NCBI RefSeq assembly: GCF_008520305.1
Contig: NZ_ML703253.1
Span: 186,001 to 250,000 of the forward strand
Length of the DNA: 64,000 bases
From: Mesorhizobium sp. SARCC-RB16n
GTDB lineage: Bacteria > Pseudomonadota > Alphaproteobacteria > Rhizobiales > Rhizobiaceae
Reading direction: 5' to 3'
The notes below the pieces were generated by a model. That model made no database searches. It was not told the origin of the DNA and was given only the letters and a program-made list of their open reading frames with translations. This document shows positions 17,863 through 26,108 of the stretch, one piece after another. The translations under genes were made by a program, and so were the position numbers. Every line of letters begins with the position of its first letter. Position 1 is the first letter of the stretch.

Positions 17863-18279
17863 TCATCGGGCTCCATAAGGATTTGCAGCCATGAACTGGG
17901 CTCTATGTTCATTCACCGCTTCGACCGTCCGATCGAAGCCTTCCAAAACCTCGTTCAAGCGAAACCAAAGATCGGGATGCGTCGCCCAGAACGCGGCAGG
18001 AATTTTTTGACACATCGAAATCAAATCGCCGTCATAGAAATCACCATGCGCCAACGGATCCATTTCAATCAGGTCAATTGCTTTCTCGGCTAGAAACTCG
18101 AGTCCGATCTCCTGGCCGATGAGGAGCCGCAACTGTTCGGTCGAAAGTTGCCCTAAAGGTGTGTCGAGCGCCGCCTCGCATCTTTCTACCAGCGACGAAG
18201 GATAAGACGATTTGGCGTGAGGCCAACCGATAAGGACCCTCAGCTTTCGATCCTCGTCAAGGTTGCCTCTCGGCTTCAC
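17863..18279 (-). CDS. CDI-type immunity-like protein (CdiI_2 family), orphan
   Basis: An acidic protein of about 138 residues with LGQLSTEQLRLLIGQEIGLE, an FLAEKAIDLI helix and HGDFYDGDLI. This pattern is the hallmark of a family annotated as contact-dependent growth inhibition immunity proteins. No CdiA, CdiB or other toxin gene is nearby. The best start is GTG 18277-18279, which overlaps the stop of the amidohydrolase by four bases (GTGA); a GTG or ATG-like start at 18342 would overlap that gene by 67 bp. It is transcribed with the pyrimidine genes. Family recognition is from memory of the motif. Confidence 0.6.
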   Translation of the reverse strand: MKPRGNLDEDRKLRVLIGWPHAKSSYPSSLVERCEAALDTPLGQLSTEQLRLLIGQEIGLEFLAEKAIDLIEMDPLAHGDFYDGDLISMCQKIPAAFWATHPDLWFRLNEVLEGFDRTVEAVNEHRAQFMAANPYGAR

Positions 18280-19526
18280 TCCACGATCCCCGCCGTCTCC
18301 ACCACCGCGTGGAACAGAACGTCGGCACCCGCCGAAGCCCATTCCTTGGTGATCTCTTCAGCCTCGTTGTGTGACAACCCATCGACACAGGGGCACATCA
18401 CCATGGCGGTCGGCGCGACGCGATTGATCCAGCAGGCATCGTGGCCCGCACCCGAAACGATGTTGCGGTGCGTATAGCCAAGCCGCTCGGCGGCATCGCG
18501 GATCGCCTTGACGCAGTCCTTGTCGAAGGTCACCGGATCGAAATGGCCGACCTGCTCGATCTTGTATTTGATGTCGAGCGCATCGCAGATCGTGTCGATG
18601 CCTTCGCGGATGCGGCCATCCATGGCATCGAGCACTTCCTTCTCCGGCGAGCGGATGTCGATGGTGAAGACGGTGCGCCCGGCGATGATGTTGCGCGAGT
18701 TGGGGAACACTTCCATGTGCCCGACCGCGCCGACCGCGTCGGGCTGGTAGTCCATGGCGATCTCGTGCACCAGTTCGATCACCCGGGCCATGCCGAGCCC
18801 GGCATTGCGGCGCTTGGGCATCGGCGTCGAGCCGGTATGCGCCTCCTTGCCGGTCAGCGTCACCTGCAGCCATTTCAGGCCCTGGCCATGGGTGACGACG
18901 CCGATGTCGATGCCTTCGTCCTCGAGGATCGGGCCCTGTTCGATATGCAGTTCGAAGAAGGCGTGGATCTTGCGGTCGCCGACCTTCTCGGTGCCCTTCC
19001 AGCCGATGCGCTCCAGTTCCTCGCCGAACTTTTTGCCCTGCTTGTCGGTATGCTCGTACACGTCCGCCTGGTCGAGCACGCCGGCGAACACGCCGGAGGC
19101 CATCATCGCCGGGGCGAAGCGCGCGCCTTCCTCGTTGGTCCAGTTAGTGACGACGATCGGGTGTTTGGTCTTGATGCCGAGGTCGTTGAGCGAGCGCACG
19201 ACCTCCAGGCCACCGAGCACGCCGAGCACGCCGTCATATTTGCCGCCGGTCGGCTGCGTATCGAGATGGCTGCCGACATAGACCGGCGGCAGGCTGGGGT
19301 CGGTACCTTCGCGGCGGGCGAACATGGTGCCCATCTCGTCGACGCCCATTTCGAGCCCGGCCGCATCGCACCAGCGCTTGAACAGGTGCCGGCCCTCGCC
19401 GTCCTCGTCGGTCACGGTCTGGCGATTGTTGCCACCGGCAATGCCGGGGCCGATCTTCGCCATCTCCATGATGGAATCCCACAAGCGGTCTGAATTGATT
19501 CGCAGATTCTCGCCGGGTGCGGCCAT
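18276..19526 (-). CDS. N-carbamoyl-beta-alanine amidohydrolase (M20/ArgE family)
   Basis: A 416-residue Zn-dependent amidohydrolase of the HyuC/AllC type. Di-zinc ligands are in place: His87 (GSHLDTQP), Asp98 (GGKYDGVLG), Glu132-Glu133 (NEEGARF), His194 (HIEQGP) and His386 (LSHNEAEE). It cleaves N-carbamoyl-beta-alanine to beta-alanine, CO2 and ammonia, the third step of reductive pyrimidine breakdown. Related enzymes cut allantoate or N-carbamoyl-L-amino acids, but the neighbours (dihydropyrimidinase and omega-aminotransferase) favour the beta-ureidopropionase role. The start has AAGGA seven bases upstream. Confidence 0.88.
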   Translation of the reverse strand: MAAPGENLRINSDRLWDSIMEMAKIGPGIAGGNNRQTVTDEDGEGRHLFKRWCDAAGLEMGVDEMGTMFARREGTDPSLPPVYVGSHLDTQPTGGKYDGVLGVLGGLEVVRSLNDLGIKTKHPIVVTNWTNEEGARFAPAMMASGVFAGVLDQADVYEHTDKQGKKFGEELERIGWKGTEKVGDRKIHAFFELHIEQGPILEDEGIDIGVVTHGQGLKWLQVTLTGKEAHTGSTPMPKRRNAGLGMARVIELVHEIAMDYQPDAVGAVGHMEVFPNSRNIIAGRTVFTIDIRSPEKEVLDAMDGRIREGIDTICDALDIKYKIEQVGHFDPVTFDKDCVKAIRDAAERLGYTHRNIVSGAGHDACWINRVAPTAMVMCPCVDGLSHNEAEEITKEWASAGADVLFHAVVETAGIVE

Positions 19527-19596
19527 TCAAAGTCCTTCCATTTCATGTTCTGGGCGGGTGGCGGTTCCCATCGCCACCCGCCCAGGTAAGGCAAGT

Positions 19597-20925
19597 CTAG
19601 TCGATCGACCGCAGCAGTTCACGCACATGATCGACCAATTCGTTGATCTGGCCCTTGGTGATGATCAGCGGCGGCGACAGCGCGATGATGTCGCCGGTGG
19701 TGCGGATCAGCGCGCCGCGCTCGAACGCCTTGACGAAAGCGGAGAACGCCCGCTTGGTCGGGCTGCCGGCGATCGGCGCCAGCTCGATCGCGCCGATCAG
19801 GCCGATGTTCCTGATGTCGATGACATGCGGCTCGCCCTTCAGCGAATGCAGTGCGTCTTCCCAGTAAGGCGCCAGCTCCTCGCCGCGGGTGAGCAAGCCC
19901 TCTTCCTTGTAGGTATCGAGGGTGCCGAGTGCGGCGGCACAAGCGATCGGATTACCCGAATAGGTGTAGCCATGGAAGAACTCGATCATGTGCTCGGGGC
20001 CGGTCATGAAGGCGTCGTGGATTTCCTTCTTCACGAACACCGCGCCCATCGGGATGACGCCGTTGGAGACGCCCTTGGCGGTGGTCATGATATCAGGCGT
20101 GACGCCGAAATAGTCGGCGGCGAACGGCGCGCCGAGACGGCCGAAACCAGTGATGACCTCGTCGAAGATCAACAGGATGCCGTGCTTGGTGCAAATTTCA
20201 CGCAGCTTCTCGAGATAGCCCTTCGGCGGCAGGATGACGCCGGTGGAACCGGCGACCGGCTCGACGATGACAGCCGCGATGGTCGAGGCATCATGCAGGG
20301 CGACGATGCGCTCCAGCTCGTTGGCGAGCTCCGCACCATGCTCCGGCACGCCTTTCGAAAAGGCGTTCTTCTCCGGCAGATGCGTGTGCGGCATATGATC
20401 GACGCCCCCCAGGAGCGTGCCGAACATCTTGCGGTTAGAGACGATGCCGCCAACCGAGATGCCGCCGAAATTGACGCCGTGATAGCCGCGCTCGCGGCCG
20501 ATCAGACGGGTGCGCGATCCCTCGCCCCTCACGCGGTGATAGGCGATCGCCATCTTCAACGCCGTCTCGACCGACTCCGAACCGGAATTGGTGAAGAACA
20601 CATGGTCCATGCCCTTGGGCGCCAGGTCGACAAGGCGGTTCGCCAGTTCGAACACGATCGGATGGCCCATCTGGAAGGCGGGCGCATAATCCAGCTCGGC
20701 GGCCTGGTGCTGGATCGCCTCGGTGATCTTCGGTCGGCAATGGCCGGCATTGACGCACCAGAGGCCGGCGGTGCCGTCCAGCACCTTGCGGCCATCGCTG
20801 GTCGTGTAATGCATGTCCTTGGCGGACACGAACATGCGTGGCGCCTGCTTGAACTGCCGGTTTGCCGTGAACGGCATCCAGAATGCGCTGAGATCGTTCG
20901 GCGTGACTTTCAGCCGGTTGGACAT
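19597..20925 (-). CDS. Omega-amino acid (beta-alanine):pyruvate aminotransferase
   Basis: A 442-residue class III PLP aminotransferase. PLP lysine is Lys284 (TTAKGVSNG) and the cofactor Asp is in LLIFDEVITGFGR (Asp255). The opening LSAFWMPFTANRQFK with KVLDGTAGLWCVNAGH matches omega-amino acid:pyruvate transaminases. It would turn beta-alanine plus pyruvate into malonate semialdehyde and alanine, the last pyrimidine step in this window. ATG 20925 has AGGGGAAG upstream; a TTG two codons earlier is an alternative. It is the first gene of the operon and is divergent from rutR, with a RutR-like site between. Confidence 0.9.
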   Translation of the reverse strand: MSNRLKVTPNDLSAFWMPFTANRQFKQAPRMFVSAKDMHYTTSDGRKVLDGTAGLWCVNAGHCRPKITEAIQHQAAELDYAPAFQMGHPIVFELANRLVDLAPKGMDHVFFTNSGSESVETALKMAIAYHRVRGEGSRTRLIGRERGYHGVNFGGISVGGIVSNRKMFGTLLGGVDHMPHTHLPEKNAFSKGVPEHGAELANELERIVALHDASTIAAVIVEPVAGSTGVILPPKGYLEKLREICTKHGILLIFDEVITGFGRLGAPFAADYFGVTPDIMTTAKGVSNGVIPMGAVFVKKEIHDAFMTGPEHMIEFFHGYTYSGNPIACAAALGTLDTYKEEGLLTRGEELAPYWEDALHSLKGEPHVIDIRNIGLIGAIELAPIAGSPTKRAFSAFVKAFERGALIRTTGDIIALSPPLIITKGQINELVDHVRELLRSID

Positions 20926-21003
20926 GACCAAGACTTCCCCTTGTAACCTGTTTCGGTGCGTCCAACGCTTGGTCTTTGCCGCGCTTTCATGCTACGCAAA
21001 TTT

Positions 21004-21019
21004 TTGACCGATTGGACAA
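21004..21019. promoter_or_regulatory. RutR-like operator upstream of the aminotransferase operon and rutR
   Basis: TTGACCGATTGGACAA matches the E. coli RutR consensus TTGACCANNTGGTCAA at 12 of 14 defined bases (mismatches at positions 7 and 13). It lies 79 bp before the aminotransferase start and 134 bp before the rutR start, in the only gap between them. It can serve both genes. Confidence 0.7.
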
Positions 21020-21152
21020 ACGTTAGCACCGCCCTGTCGGCGGTCAAGGGATTACTAGCGGAAATGCGGCTCCTGAAGTGCGTTCCACAGGCTGGGGAAA
21101 AACTGGTCCAGAGAATTGGTCCAGATGACCTTGAATGCGAGGGCCCGCAACA

Positions 21153-21788
21153 GTGACCGACAGTACGGAAGCCCCTCGCCGCACCCGCATCCAGCAGGAA
21201 AAGCGCGAGCTGATCCTGGAGGCCGCGCTCGAAGTGTTCTCCACCAACGGCTTCCGTGGCTCGACCATCGACCAGATCGCCGAAGCCGCCGGCATGTCGA
21301 AGCCGAACCTCCTCTACTATTTCCGCCGCAAGGAGGACATTCACGAGACATTGATGGAGCGGCTGCTCGAAACCTGGCTGGCGCCGCTCAGGGAACTGGA
21401 CGATATCGGCGACCCGATGACCGAACTCAGGAGCTATATCAGGCGCAAGCTGGAAATGGCCCGCGACTTTCCGCGCGAGAGCCGGCTGTTCGCCAATGAA
21501 ATCCTTCAGGGAGCGCCGCGCATCATGCCGCTGCTGACGGGCGAACTGAAGACGCTGGTCGACGAGAAGGCCGCCGTCATCAAGGGCTGGATGCGCGCCG
21601 GCAAGATCGCCCGGACAGATCCCTGGCACCTGATCTTCGCGATCTGGGCGACAACGCAGCATTATGCCGATTTCGACGTCCAGGTCCGCGCCGTGCTAGG
21701 ACCAAACCGCGGCGGCGAAGGCCGCTTCGAGGATGCTGCCCGCTTCCTCGAGCAATTGTTCCTCGACGGGCTGAAGCCGAAGGGCTGA
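21153..21788 (+). CDS. rutR: RutR-type TetR regulator of pyrimidine metabolism
   Basis: A protein of about 211 residues with a TetR helix-turn-helix (STIDQIAEAAGMSKPNLLYYF) and a C-terminal domain strongly like E. coli RutR. Shared stretches include SRLFxxEIL.GAP, LTGELKTLVDEK and HLIFAIWATTQHYADF, the last being part of the uracil-binding pocket region in RutR. It should bind uracil or thymine and release DNA. The start is GTG 21153 with GAGGG ten bases upstream, or ATG 21135 with no clear ribosome site. In E. coli RutR controls the oxidative Rut pathway; here it sits with the reductive genes. Confidence 0.88.
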   Translation: MTDSTEAPRRTRIQQEKRELILEAALEVFSTNGFRGSTIDQIAEAAGMSKPNLLYYFRRKEDIHETLMERLLETWLAPLRELDDIGDPMTELRSYIRRKLEMARDFPRESRLFANEILQGAPRIMPLLTGELKTLVDEKAAVIKGWMRAGKIARTDPWHLIFAIWATTQHYADFDVQVRAVLGPNRGGEGRFEDAARFLEQLFLDGLKPKG

Positions 21789-21803
21789 CGCGTTAAAATG
21801 GTC

Positions 21804-22685
21804 TCAGGCGCTGCGCCGTTGGGCCGGCATCGCGTCCAGCAGTTGTTGCAACTTGGCGATCGAGTTCTGCTCGGCGAGCGGTGTGTAGACGATCAGCCGC
21901 ATGTCCGAGCCGTCGTCGATCGACAGGCTCATATGCTCGAAAGCCATCAAGCCTGCCTCGGGATGCCGAACGTGCTTCACGCCGGTCAGCCTTCGCGCCA
22001 CGTCGCGCCGGGGCCACCAGTCACGGAACTCGGGACTTGAGTTCATCATCAGCGCGATCAGCCGTTCGAAATCCGGATCGCCGACATATTTAGCGCTTTC
22101 GGCACGAAACGAAGCGAGCACCATGCGGGCGCGTTCTTCCCAGTCGACCAGCAGGCGGCGATGGTGCGGATTGGTGAAGACCAGGTGGACGATGTTTCTG
22201 CTATCGCCCTCCAGCAGGCCATAGTCGCCGAACACAGCTGCCGCGGCCGGGTTCCAGGCGAGCACATCCCAGCGCCGGCCGACCACTTGGGCCGGCTGCA
22301 GGACGAGGCTTTGCAGCATGTGCAACAGCGTGGCGTCCACCTTCTCGGGCGTCGCCCCGCGCCGTTCGGGCTGCTGGCGGCCGGCGAGGATGAACAGATG
22401 CCGCTTCTCGACGGCGTCGAGGCGCAGCGCCTCGCACAGCGCCGCCAGCACTTCCACCGAGGGCCGCACATCCCTGCCCTGTTCGAGCCAGGTATACCAG
22501 GTGGTGCCGACGCCGGCGATCATCGCCACTTCCTCGCGCCGCAGACCCGGCGTGCGCCGTCGCGGGCCGGTTGCGATGCCGGTGGCCGATGGCGTCAACC
22601 TTTCCCTGCGCGAACGCAGGAAAGCGCCGAGTTCGCGCCGGCGGCTCTCGTCGGCTGATTGGGTGGAGACAGCGGTAGCGTTCAT
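21804..22685 (-). CDS. XRE-family regulator with MmyB-like ligand domain
   Basis: A 293-residue protein. Residues 15-80 are a helix-turn-helix with RRTPGLRREEVAMIAGVGTT then WYTWLEQGRDVRPS, the signature of the MmyB-like group. The C-terminal 190 residues (VVGRRWDVLAWNPAAAAVFGD ... DWEERARMVLASFR) form the ligand-binding PAS-like domain of that family. In other bacteria these regulators repress a divergent short-chain dehydrogenase, and here two SDR genes start 104 bp away on the opposite strand. The start ATG 22685 is the only one that gives the usual N-terminus. Confidence 0.85.
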   Translation of the reverse strand: MNATAVSTQSADESRRRELGAFLRSRRERLTPSATGIATGPRRRTPGLRREEVAMIAGVGTTWYTWLEQGRDVRPSVEVLAALCEALRLDAVEKRHLFILAGRQQPERRGATPEKVDATLLHMLQSLVLQPAQVVGRRWDVLAWNPAAAAVFGDYGLLEGDSRNIVHLVFTNPHHRRLLVDWEERARMVLASFRAESAKYVGDPDFERLIALMMNSSPEFRDWWPRRDVARRLTGVKHVRHPEAGLMAFEHMSLSIDDGSDMRLIVYTPLAEQNSIAKLQQLLDAMPAQRRSA

Positions 22686-22788
22686 GTCGGCTATTATAGC
22701 AGTATTGATACCAGGATAAAGTTTGAACTGTTTGCCATGGGCGAAGCGCCCCATCTTGCGTTCAGGGCAGCAACAGGAGGCTCTGAAC

Positions 22789-23628
22789 ATGGAATTTAAA
22801 GACAAGACCGTCCTCATCACCGGGTCGACCGACGGCGTCGGCCGGGTCGTGGCACAAAGGCTGGGTGCCGCCGGCGCACGGGTGCTGGTGCATGGCCGCG
22901 ATGCCACACGCGGCAAGGCCGTTGTCGCCGAGATCGAAGCCGCCGGCGGCAAGGCCGAGTTTTTCGCGGCCGATCTCGCTTCGCTGGCGGAGGTACGACG
23001 CCTCGCCGAGGCCGTGCGTGCCAGAACGAACCGCCTCGACATCCTCATCAACAATGCCGGCGTCGGCACGGCTGGCGACAAGCGACAGACAAGCGCCGAC
23101 GGCCATGAACTGCGCTTTGCCATCAACTATCTCGCCGGCTTCCTGCTGACCTCGGAGCTGCTGCCGCTGCTGAAGGCAAGCGCGCCGGCGCGCATCATCA
23201 ATGTCGCGTCCGCCGGCCAGCAGGCGATCGATTTCGACGACGTCATGCTGACCCACGGCTATAGCGGCGTGCGCGCCTACTGCCAGAGCAAATTGGCGCA
23301 GATCCTGTTCACCATCGATCTGGCCGAGCAGTTGAAAGGCACCGGCGTCACCGTCAACGCGCTGCATCCGGCGAGCTACATGAACACGACCATGGTCCGA
23401 CAGGCGGGCGTGACGCCATGGAGCTCGGTCGAAACCGGCGCCGAAGCCATCGTCAACCTTGCCACCTCGTCAGCGTTCGAAGGCCGCAGCGGCCTCTATT
23501 TCGACGGCCTGCGTGAATCCCGCGCCGATGCCCAGGCTTACGACGCCAAGGCAAGACAGCAATTGCGAAGCCTGAGCCTCGACCTCGTCGGGCTGGCTTC
23601 GCCAAAATCGAAGGAAGAACAACCATGA
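22789..23628 (+). CDS. Short-chain dehydrogenase/reductase
   Basis: A 279-residue SDR of the retinol dehydrogenase-like type. NAD(P) motif TGSTDGVG (about 11-18), NNAG at about 90, catalytic Ser in NVASAGQ and the YxxxK pair in YCQSKLAQ are all present. The substrate is unknown. An AGGAGG ribosome site fixes ATG 22789. Its stop overlaps the start of the next SDR gene (ATGA at 23625-23628), and the regulator gene upstream is divergent, so the two SDRs form an operon probably controlled by that regulator. Confidence 0.85.
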   Translation: MEFKDKTVLITGSTDGVGRVVAQRLGAAGARVLVHGRDATRGKAVVAEIEAAGGKAEFFAADLASLAEVRRLAEAVRARTNRLDILINNAGVGTAGDKRQTSADGHELRFAINYLAGFLLTSELLPLLKASAPARIINVASAGQQAIDFDDVMLTHGYSGVRAYCQSKLAQILFTIDLAEQLKGTGVTVNALHPASYMNTTMVRQAGVTPWSSVETGAEAIVNLATSSAFEGRSGLYFDGLRESRADAQAYDAKARQQLRSLSLDLVGLASPKSKEEQP

Positions 23629-24347
23629 CCGGCAGAACCGAACACACAGTCATCATCGGCGGCTCATCCGGCATCGGCCTGGCGACCGCGCGCAAACTGC
23701 TTGGCCCGGGCATGAAGGTGACGATCACCGGGCGCAACCAGGACAAGCTCGTAAGCGCCTGGAAAAGCCTTGGCGGCGCCGCCGACAAGGCCGCCTTCGA
23801 CGCTTCGAAGCCGGATGAGGTGCGCCAGTTCTTCGCGCGGCTCGGCCCGTTCGATCACCTCGTCCTGGCGGCGAGCGGTGGCAAGGGCCTCGGCCCATTC
23901 GAAACCCTCGACCTTGCCGACATCGGCAGCGGAGTCGAAGAAAAGGTGCGGCCGCAACTGTCCTGCCTCCAGGCCGCACTGCCGACGCTCAACAAGAGCG
24001 GATCGGTGACCTTCATCTCGGCCGTGTCGGCTCAGGTCGCGATGCCAGGCATCGCCGGCATCGGCGCGATCAACGGCATGTTGCTGACCGTAGCGCCAAT
24101 CCTGGCGGTCGAACTGAAACCGCTACGCGTCAATGTCGTGGCGCCCGGCGTCATCGACACGCCGTGGTGGGACTTTCTGCCCGCTGAGCAGCGACAGGCG
24201 GTCTTTGCCGACTATGCAGGGAAAACTCCGGTCGGCCGCATCGGCCGCGCCGAGGACGTCGCCTCGGCAATCGCCTTCCTCGTCTCCAACAGCTTCATGA
24301 CCGGCCAGGTGCTGACCTGCGATGGCGGTCTGCGGTTCGCCGCCTGA
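23625..24347 (+). CDS. Atypical SDR protein lacking the YxxxK catalytic pair
   Basis: A 240-residue Rossmann-fold SDR. The cofactor motif GGSSGIG (about 12-18) and the VNVVAPGVIDTPWWD block after the active site are intact. Where the active-site Tyr and Lys should be (YxAxK), the sequence reads GIGAINGML, so Tyr is replaced by Ile and Lys by Asn. The Ser region (ISAVSAQ) remains. It may bind NAD(P) without normal SDR chemistry or act with its coupled neighbour. Related atypical SDRs with this change exist, so it is a subfamily trait, not damage. Confidence 0.8.
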   Translation: MTGRTEHTVIIGGSSGIGLATARKLLGPGMKVTITGRNQDKLVSAWKSLGGAADKAAFDASKPDEVRQFFARLGPFDHLVLAASGGKGLGPFETLDLADIGSGVEEKVRPQLSCLQAALPTLNKSGSVTFISAVSAQVAMPGIAGIGAINGMLLTVAPILAVELKPLRVNVVAPGVIDTPWWDFLPAEQRQAVFADYAGKTPVGRIGRAEDVASAIAFLVSNSFMTGQVLTCDGGLRFAA

Positions 24348-24359
24348 ACGGCGAAGGGA

Positions 24360-24854
24360 TCAATTGGAAATCAGGCCGGGCCAGAACGCGAGCGTCATCA
24401 GCCCGGCAACGATTGCAAACCAAACCGCCAGATGGGCCGCCTTCGTGAACGACCGGCCCGCTTCGCGCGCTCGCTTGGGGCGTAGAGGATCGTACATCAC
24501 CTCGACTGAAGCGCCGACCGATCCCGTGGTCCTATTGATCGGCAAATGCGATTCGAAACGCCAAGTCTTACCCACCCGATCGGCGAATTCGATAATCGGC
24601 GTATCCGGGCCATCGCTCGACTTATCGATGCCAACGACCTTGCCGGCGGCAAGGGCACCGCGCCGCCGGAGGACAATGTCGCCATAGGTCTGCGCACTGA
24701 CGAGCGCGAGGAAGAAGACGCCGCACAGGAAGCACCATATCTGCATATCGCCGGGATGCTGGCCGAAGGCTTCCGCGATTGCGCGGAACGGAAAAAGCGC
24801 CTGGTGGAAGGCCTCCGAAACGCGTGCCCAGAATGCAGTCCAGCTCTGCTCCAT
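24360..24854 (-). CDS. DUF3592-type membrane protein
   Basis: A protein of about 164 residues from ATG 24854 (GGAG five bases upstream); a TTG at 24956 would add 34 mostly hydrophobic residues. Hydrophobic spans are near residues 38-58 and 140-160. The soluble part between them (GKVVGI ... IIEFADRVGKTWRFESHLPI ... GASVEVMYDPLRPKRAR) matches the DUF3592 pattern of a strand-rich domain ending in V-x-YDPxxP. The function is unknown. The gene is convergent with the atypical SDR, 12 bp away. Confidence 0.6.
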   Translation of the reverse strand: MEQSWTAFWARVSEAFHQALFPFRAIAEAFGQHPGDMQIWCFLCGVFFLALVSAQTYGDIVLRRRGALAAGKVVGIDKSSDGPDTPIIEFADRVGKTWRFESHLPINRTTGSVGASVEVMYDPLRPKRAREAGRSFTKAAHLAVWFAIVAGLMTLAFWPGLISN

Positions 24855-24959
24855 GAACGCTCCGACGGGCGAACCTGCACGTCTAATAGAGGACAATCGC
24901 GACAGAGCGATTAACGCCGATCCAACAATTGCGCCGAATCCGCCGACGGAGATCAAGGA

Positions 24960-24986
24960 CGTGCGGGCCTTTAACAGACCCGCACG
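24960..24986 (-). terminator. Stem-loop after the AhpD-like gene
   Basis: CGTGCGGG and CCCGCACG pair across an 11-base loop just beyond the 3' end of the gene at 24999. There is no clear U-run, so its strength as a terminator is uncertain. Confidence 0.4.
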
Positions 24987-24998
24987 ACGGGAGAACGA

Positions 24999-25457
24999 TC
25001 AGGCAGCCTTGGCCGCCGGCATCGGATGAATGGCGTGGAACGGGATGCAGAGCCGGTTCCAGGTGTTGATCATGCCCAGCGCGACCGACAGCTTGACCAG
25101 TTCGTCTTCCGAGAAATGCTCGAGCGTGCTGGCATAGAGAGCGTCCGACACGCCATTGTTGGCGATCAGGGTCACGGCCTCGGTCCAGGCGAAGGCGGCA
25201 CGTTCACGCTCGGAAAACAACGGCGATTCCTTCCAGGCCGACACCAGATAGAGCCGCTGCTCGGTCTCGCCGTCGCGGCGCGCCTCGCGGCTGTGCATCT
25301 CGACGCAGAAGGAACAGCCATTGATCTGCGAAGCCCTGAGTTTGATCAGGTGCAGCAGGCTCACCTCCAGTCCGCATTCGTCGACCGCCTTGTTGAGCGC
25401 CGACACCGCCTTCATGATCTCGGGCGCCTTGGCGAAGAACTGCATCCTCTGTTTCAT
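24999..25457 (-). CDS. Carboxymuconolactone decarboxylase-family (AhpD-like) protein
   Basis: A 152-residue protein with the AhpD core: LLHLIKLRASQINGCSFCVEMH, where CSFCxxxH is the redox CxxC plus His of AhpD-type alkylhydroperoxidases. It likely reduces peroxides or transfers electrons rather than decarboxylating muconolactone. An AAAGGAAAG ribosome site supports ATG 25457. It starts 19 bp after the stop of the Rrf2 regulator gene on the same strand, so the regulator-target pair forms an operon. Confidence 0.85.
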   Translation of the reverse strand: MKQRMQFFAKAPEIMKAVSALNKAVDECGLEVSLLHLIKLRASQINGCSFCVEMHSREARRDGETEQRLYLVSAWKESPLFSERERAAFAWTEAVTLIANNGVSDALYASTLEHFSEDELVKLSVALGMINTWNRLCIPFHAIHPMPAAKAA

Positions 25458-25476
25458 CGTCTTTCCTTTCAGGGTT

Positions 25477-25995
25477 TTAGATTTGCTTGGTTGAACCGGA
25501 TTTCTGCGGCCGCTGGTGACGCTCGACAAAGGCGCAACTCGCGGCAAACGATCTGGGGTCGCCTTCCGCGGCATAATCCGCCACGATGTCGGACAGCTTC
25601 ACCTCGGCGAGCGCTGCCCGGTAGGCGCGCTCGGCTTTCAGCATCGCGGCATTGATGCCGCAGGGTTTGACATAGGCCGAGGCATCGATCTTGACCGGAC
25701 CATTGCGGCGGATCTCGCCGCAGCGAAACGCCGGCTCGCGCCCTTCGACGGCCAGCACGATGTCGAGCAGTGTGATGCGTTCCGCCGCCCGTGCCAGCCG
25801 ATAGCCGCCTGCCGGACCCGGCACCGATTCCAGGATGCGCGCCGCGCTCAACATATTGAGATGTTTCAGGAGGTAGCTCGGCGACAGGCCAAAGGATTCC
25901 GCCAGGGCCGCGCCCGGCATGGTGCTGTTGCCATCCACACTGGCCAGCGTGGCCGCGCAGTGAATAGCCGCCTCAACCCCCTCGCCCAGCTTCAT
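25477..25995 (-). CDS. Rrf2-family transcriptional regulator
   Basis: A 172-residue Rrf2 protein from ATG 25995 (GGAG nine bases upstream). The winged helix (LAESFGLSPSYLLKHLNMLSAA, part FGLSPSYLLKHLNMLSAA) and wing (VPGPAGGYRLAR) are clear. Cysteines occur at FRCGE, KPCGI and ASCAF; the first two sit where Rrf2 proteins place iron-sulfur or redox-sensing cysteines. With the AhpD-like gene directly downstream, an oxidant- or nitric-oxide-responsive switch is plausible. Confidence 0.85.
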   Translation of the reverse strand: MKLGEGVEAAIHCAATLASVDGNSTMPGAALAESFGLSPSYLLKHLNMLSAARILESVPGPAGGYRLARAAERITLLDIVLAVEGREPAFRCGEIRRNGPVKIDASAYVKPCGINAAMLKAERAYRAALAEVKLSDIVADYAAEGDPRSFAASCAFVERHQRPQKSGSTKQI

Positions 25996-26060
25996 GATGC
26001 CAATCTCCAATTCCTGGATATCTTTTATCGTGGATAATTCTTATCTGCAATAGGGAAATG

Positions 26061-26090
26061 AAAAAACGGCGCCCGAAGGCACCGCTTTTT
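26061..26090 (-). terminator. Rho-independent terminator after preA
   Basis: On the minus strand CGGTGCC, a TTCG tetraloop and GGCGCCG form a 7-bp stem (one G-U pair) flanked by A and T runs (TTTTTT after the stem). It lies 18 bp beyond the preA stop. The A/T runs make it usable in both directions, so it also insulates the Rrf2 promoter region. Confidence 0.9.
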
Positions 26091-26108
26091 TCGTCGAATG
26101 TCTGTTCC

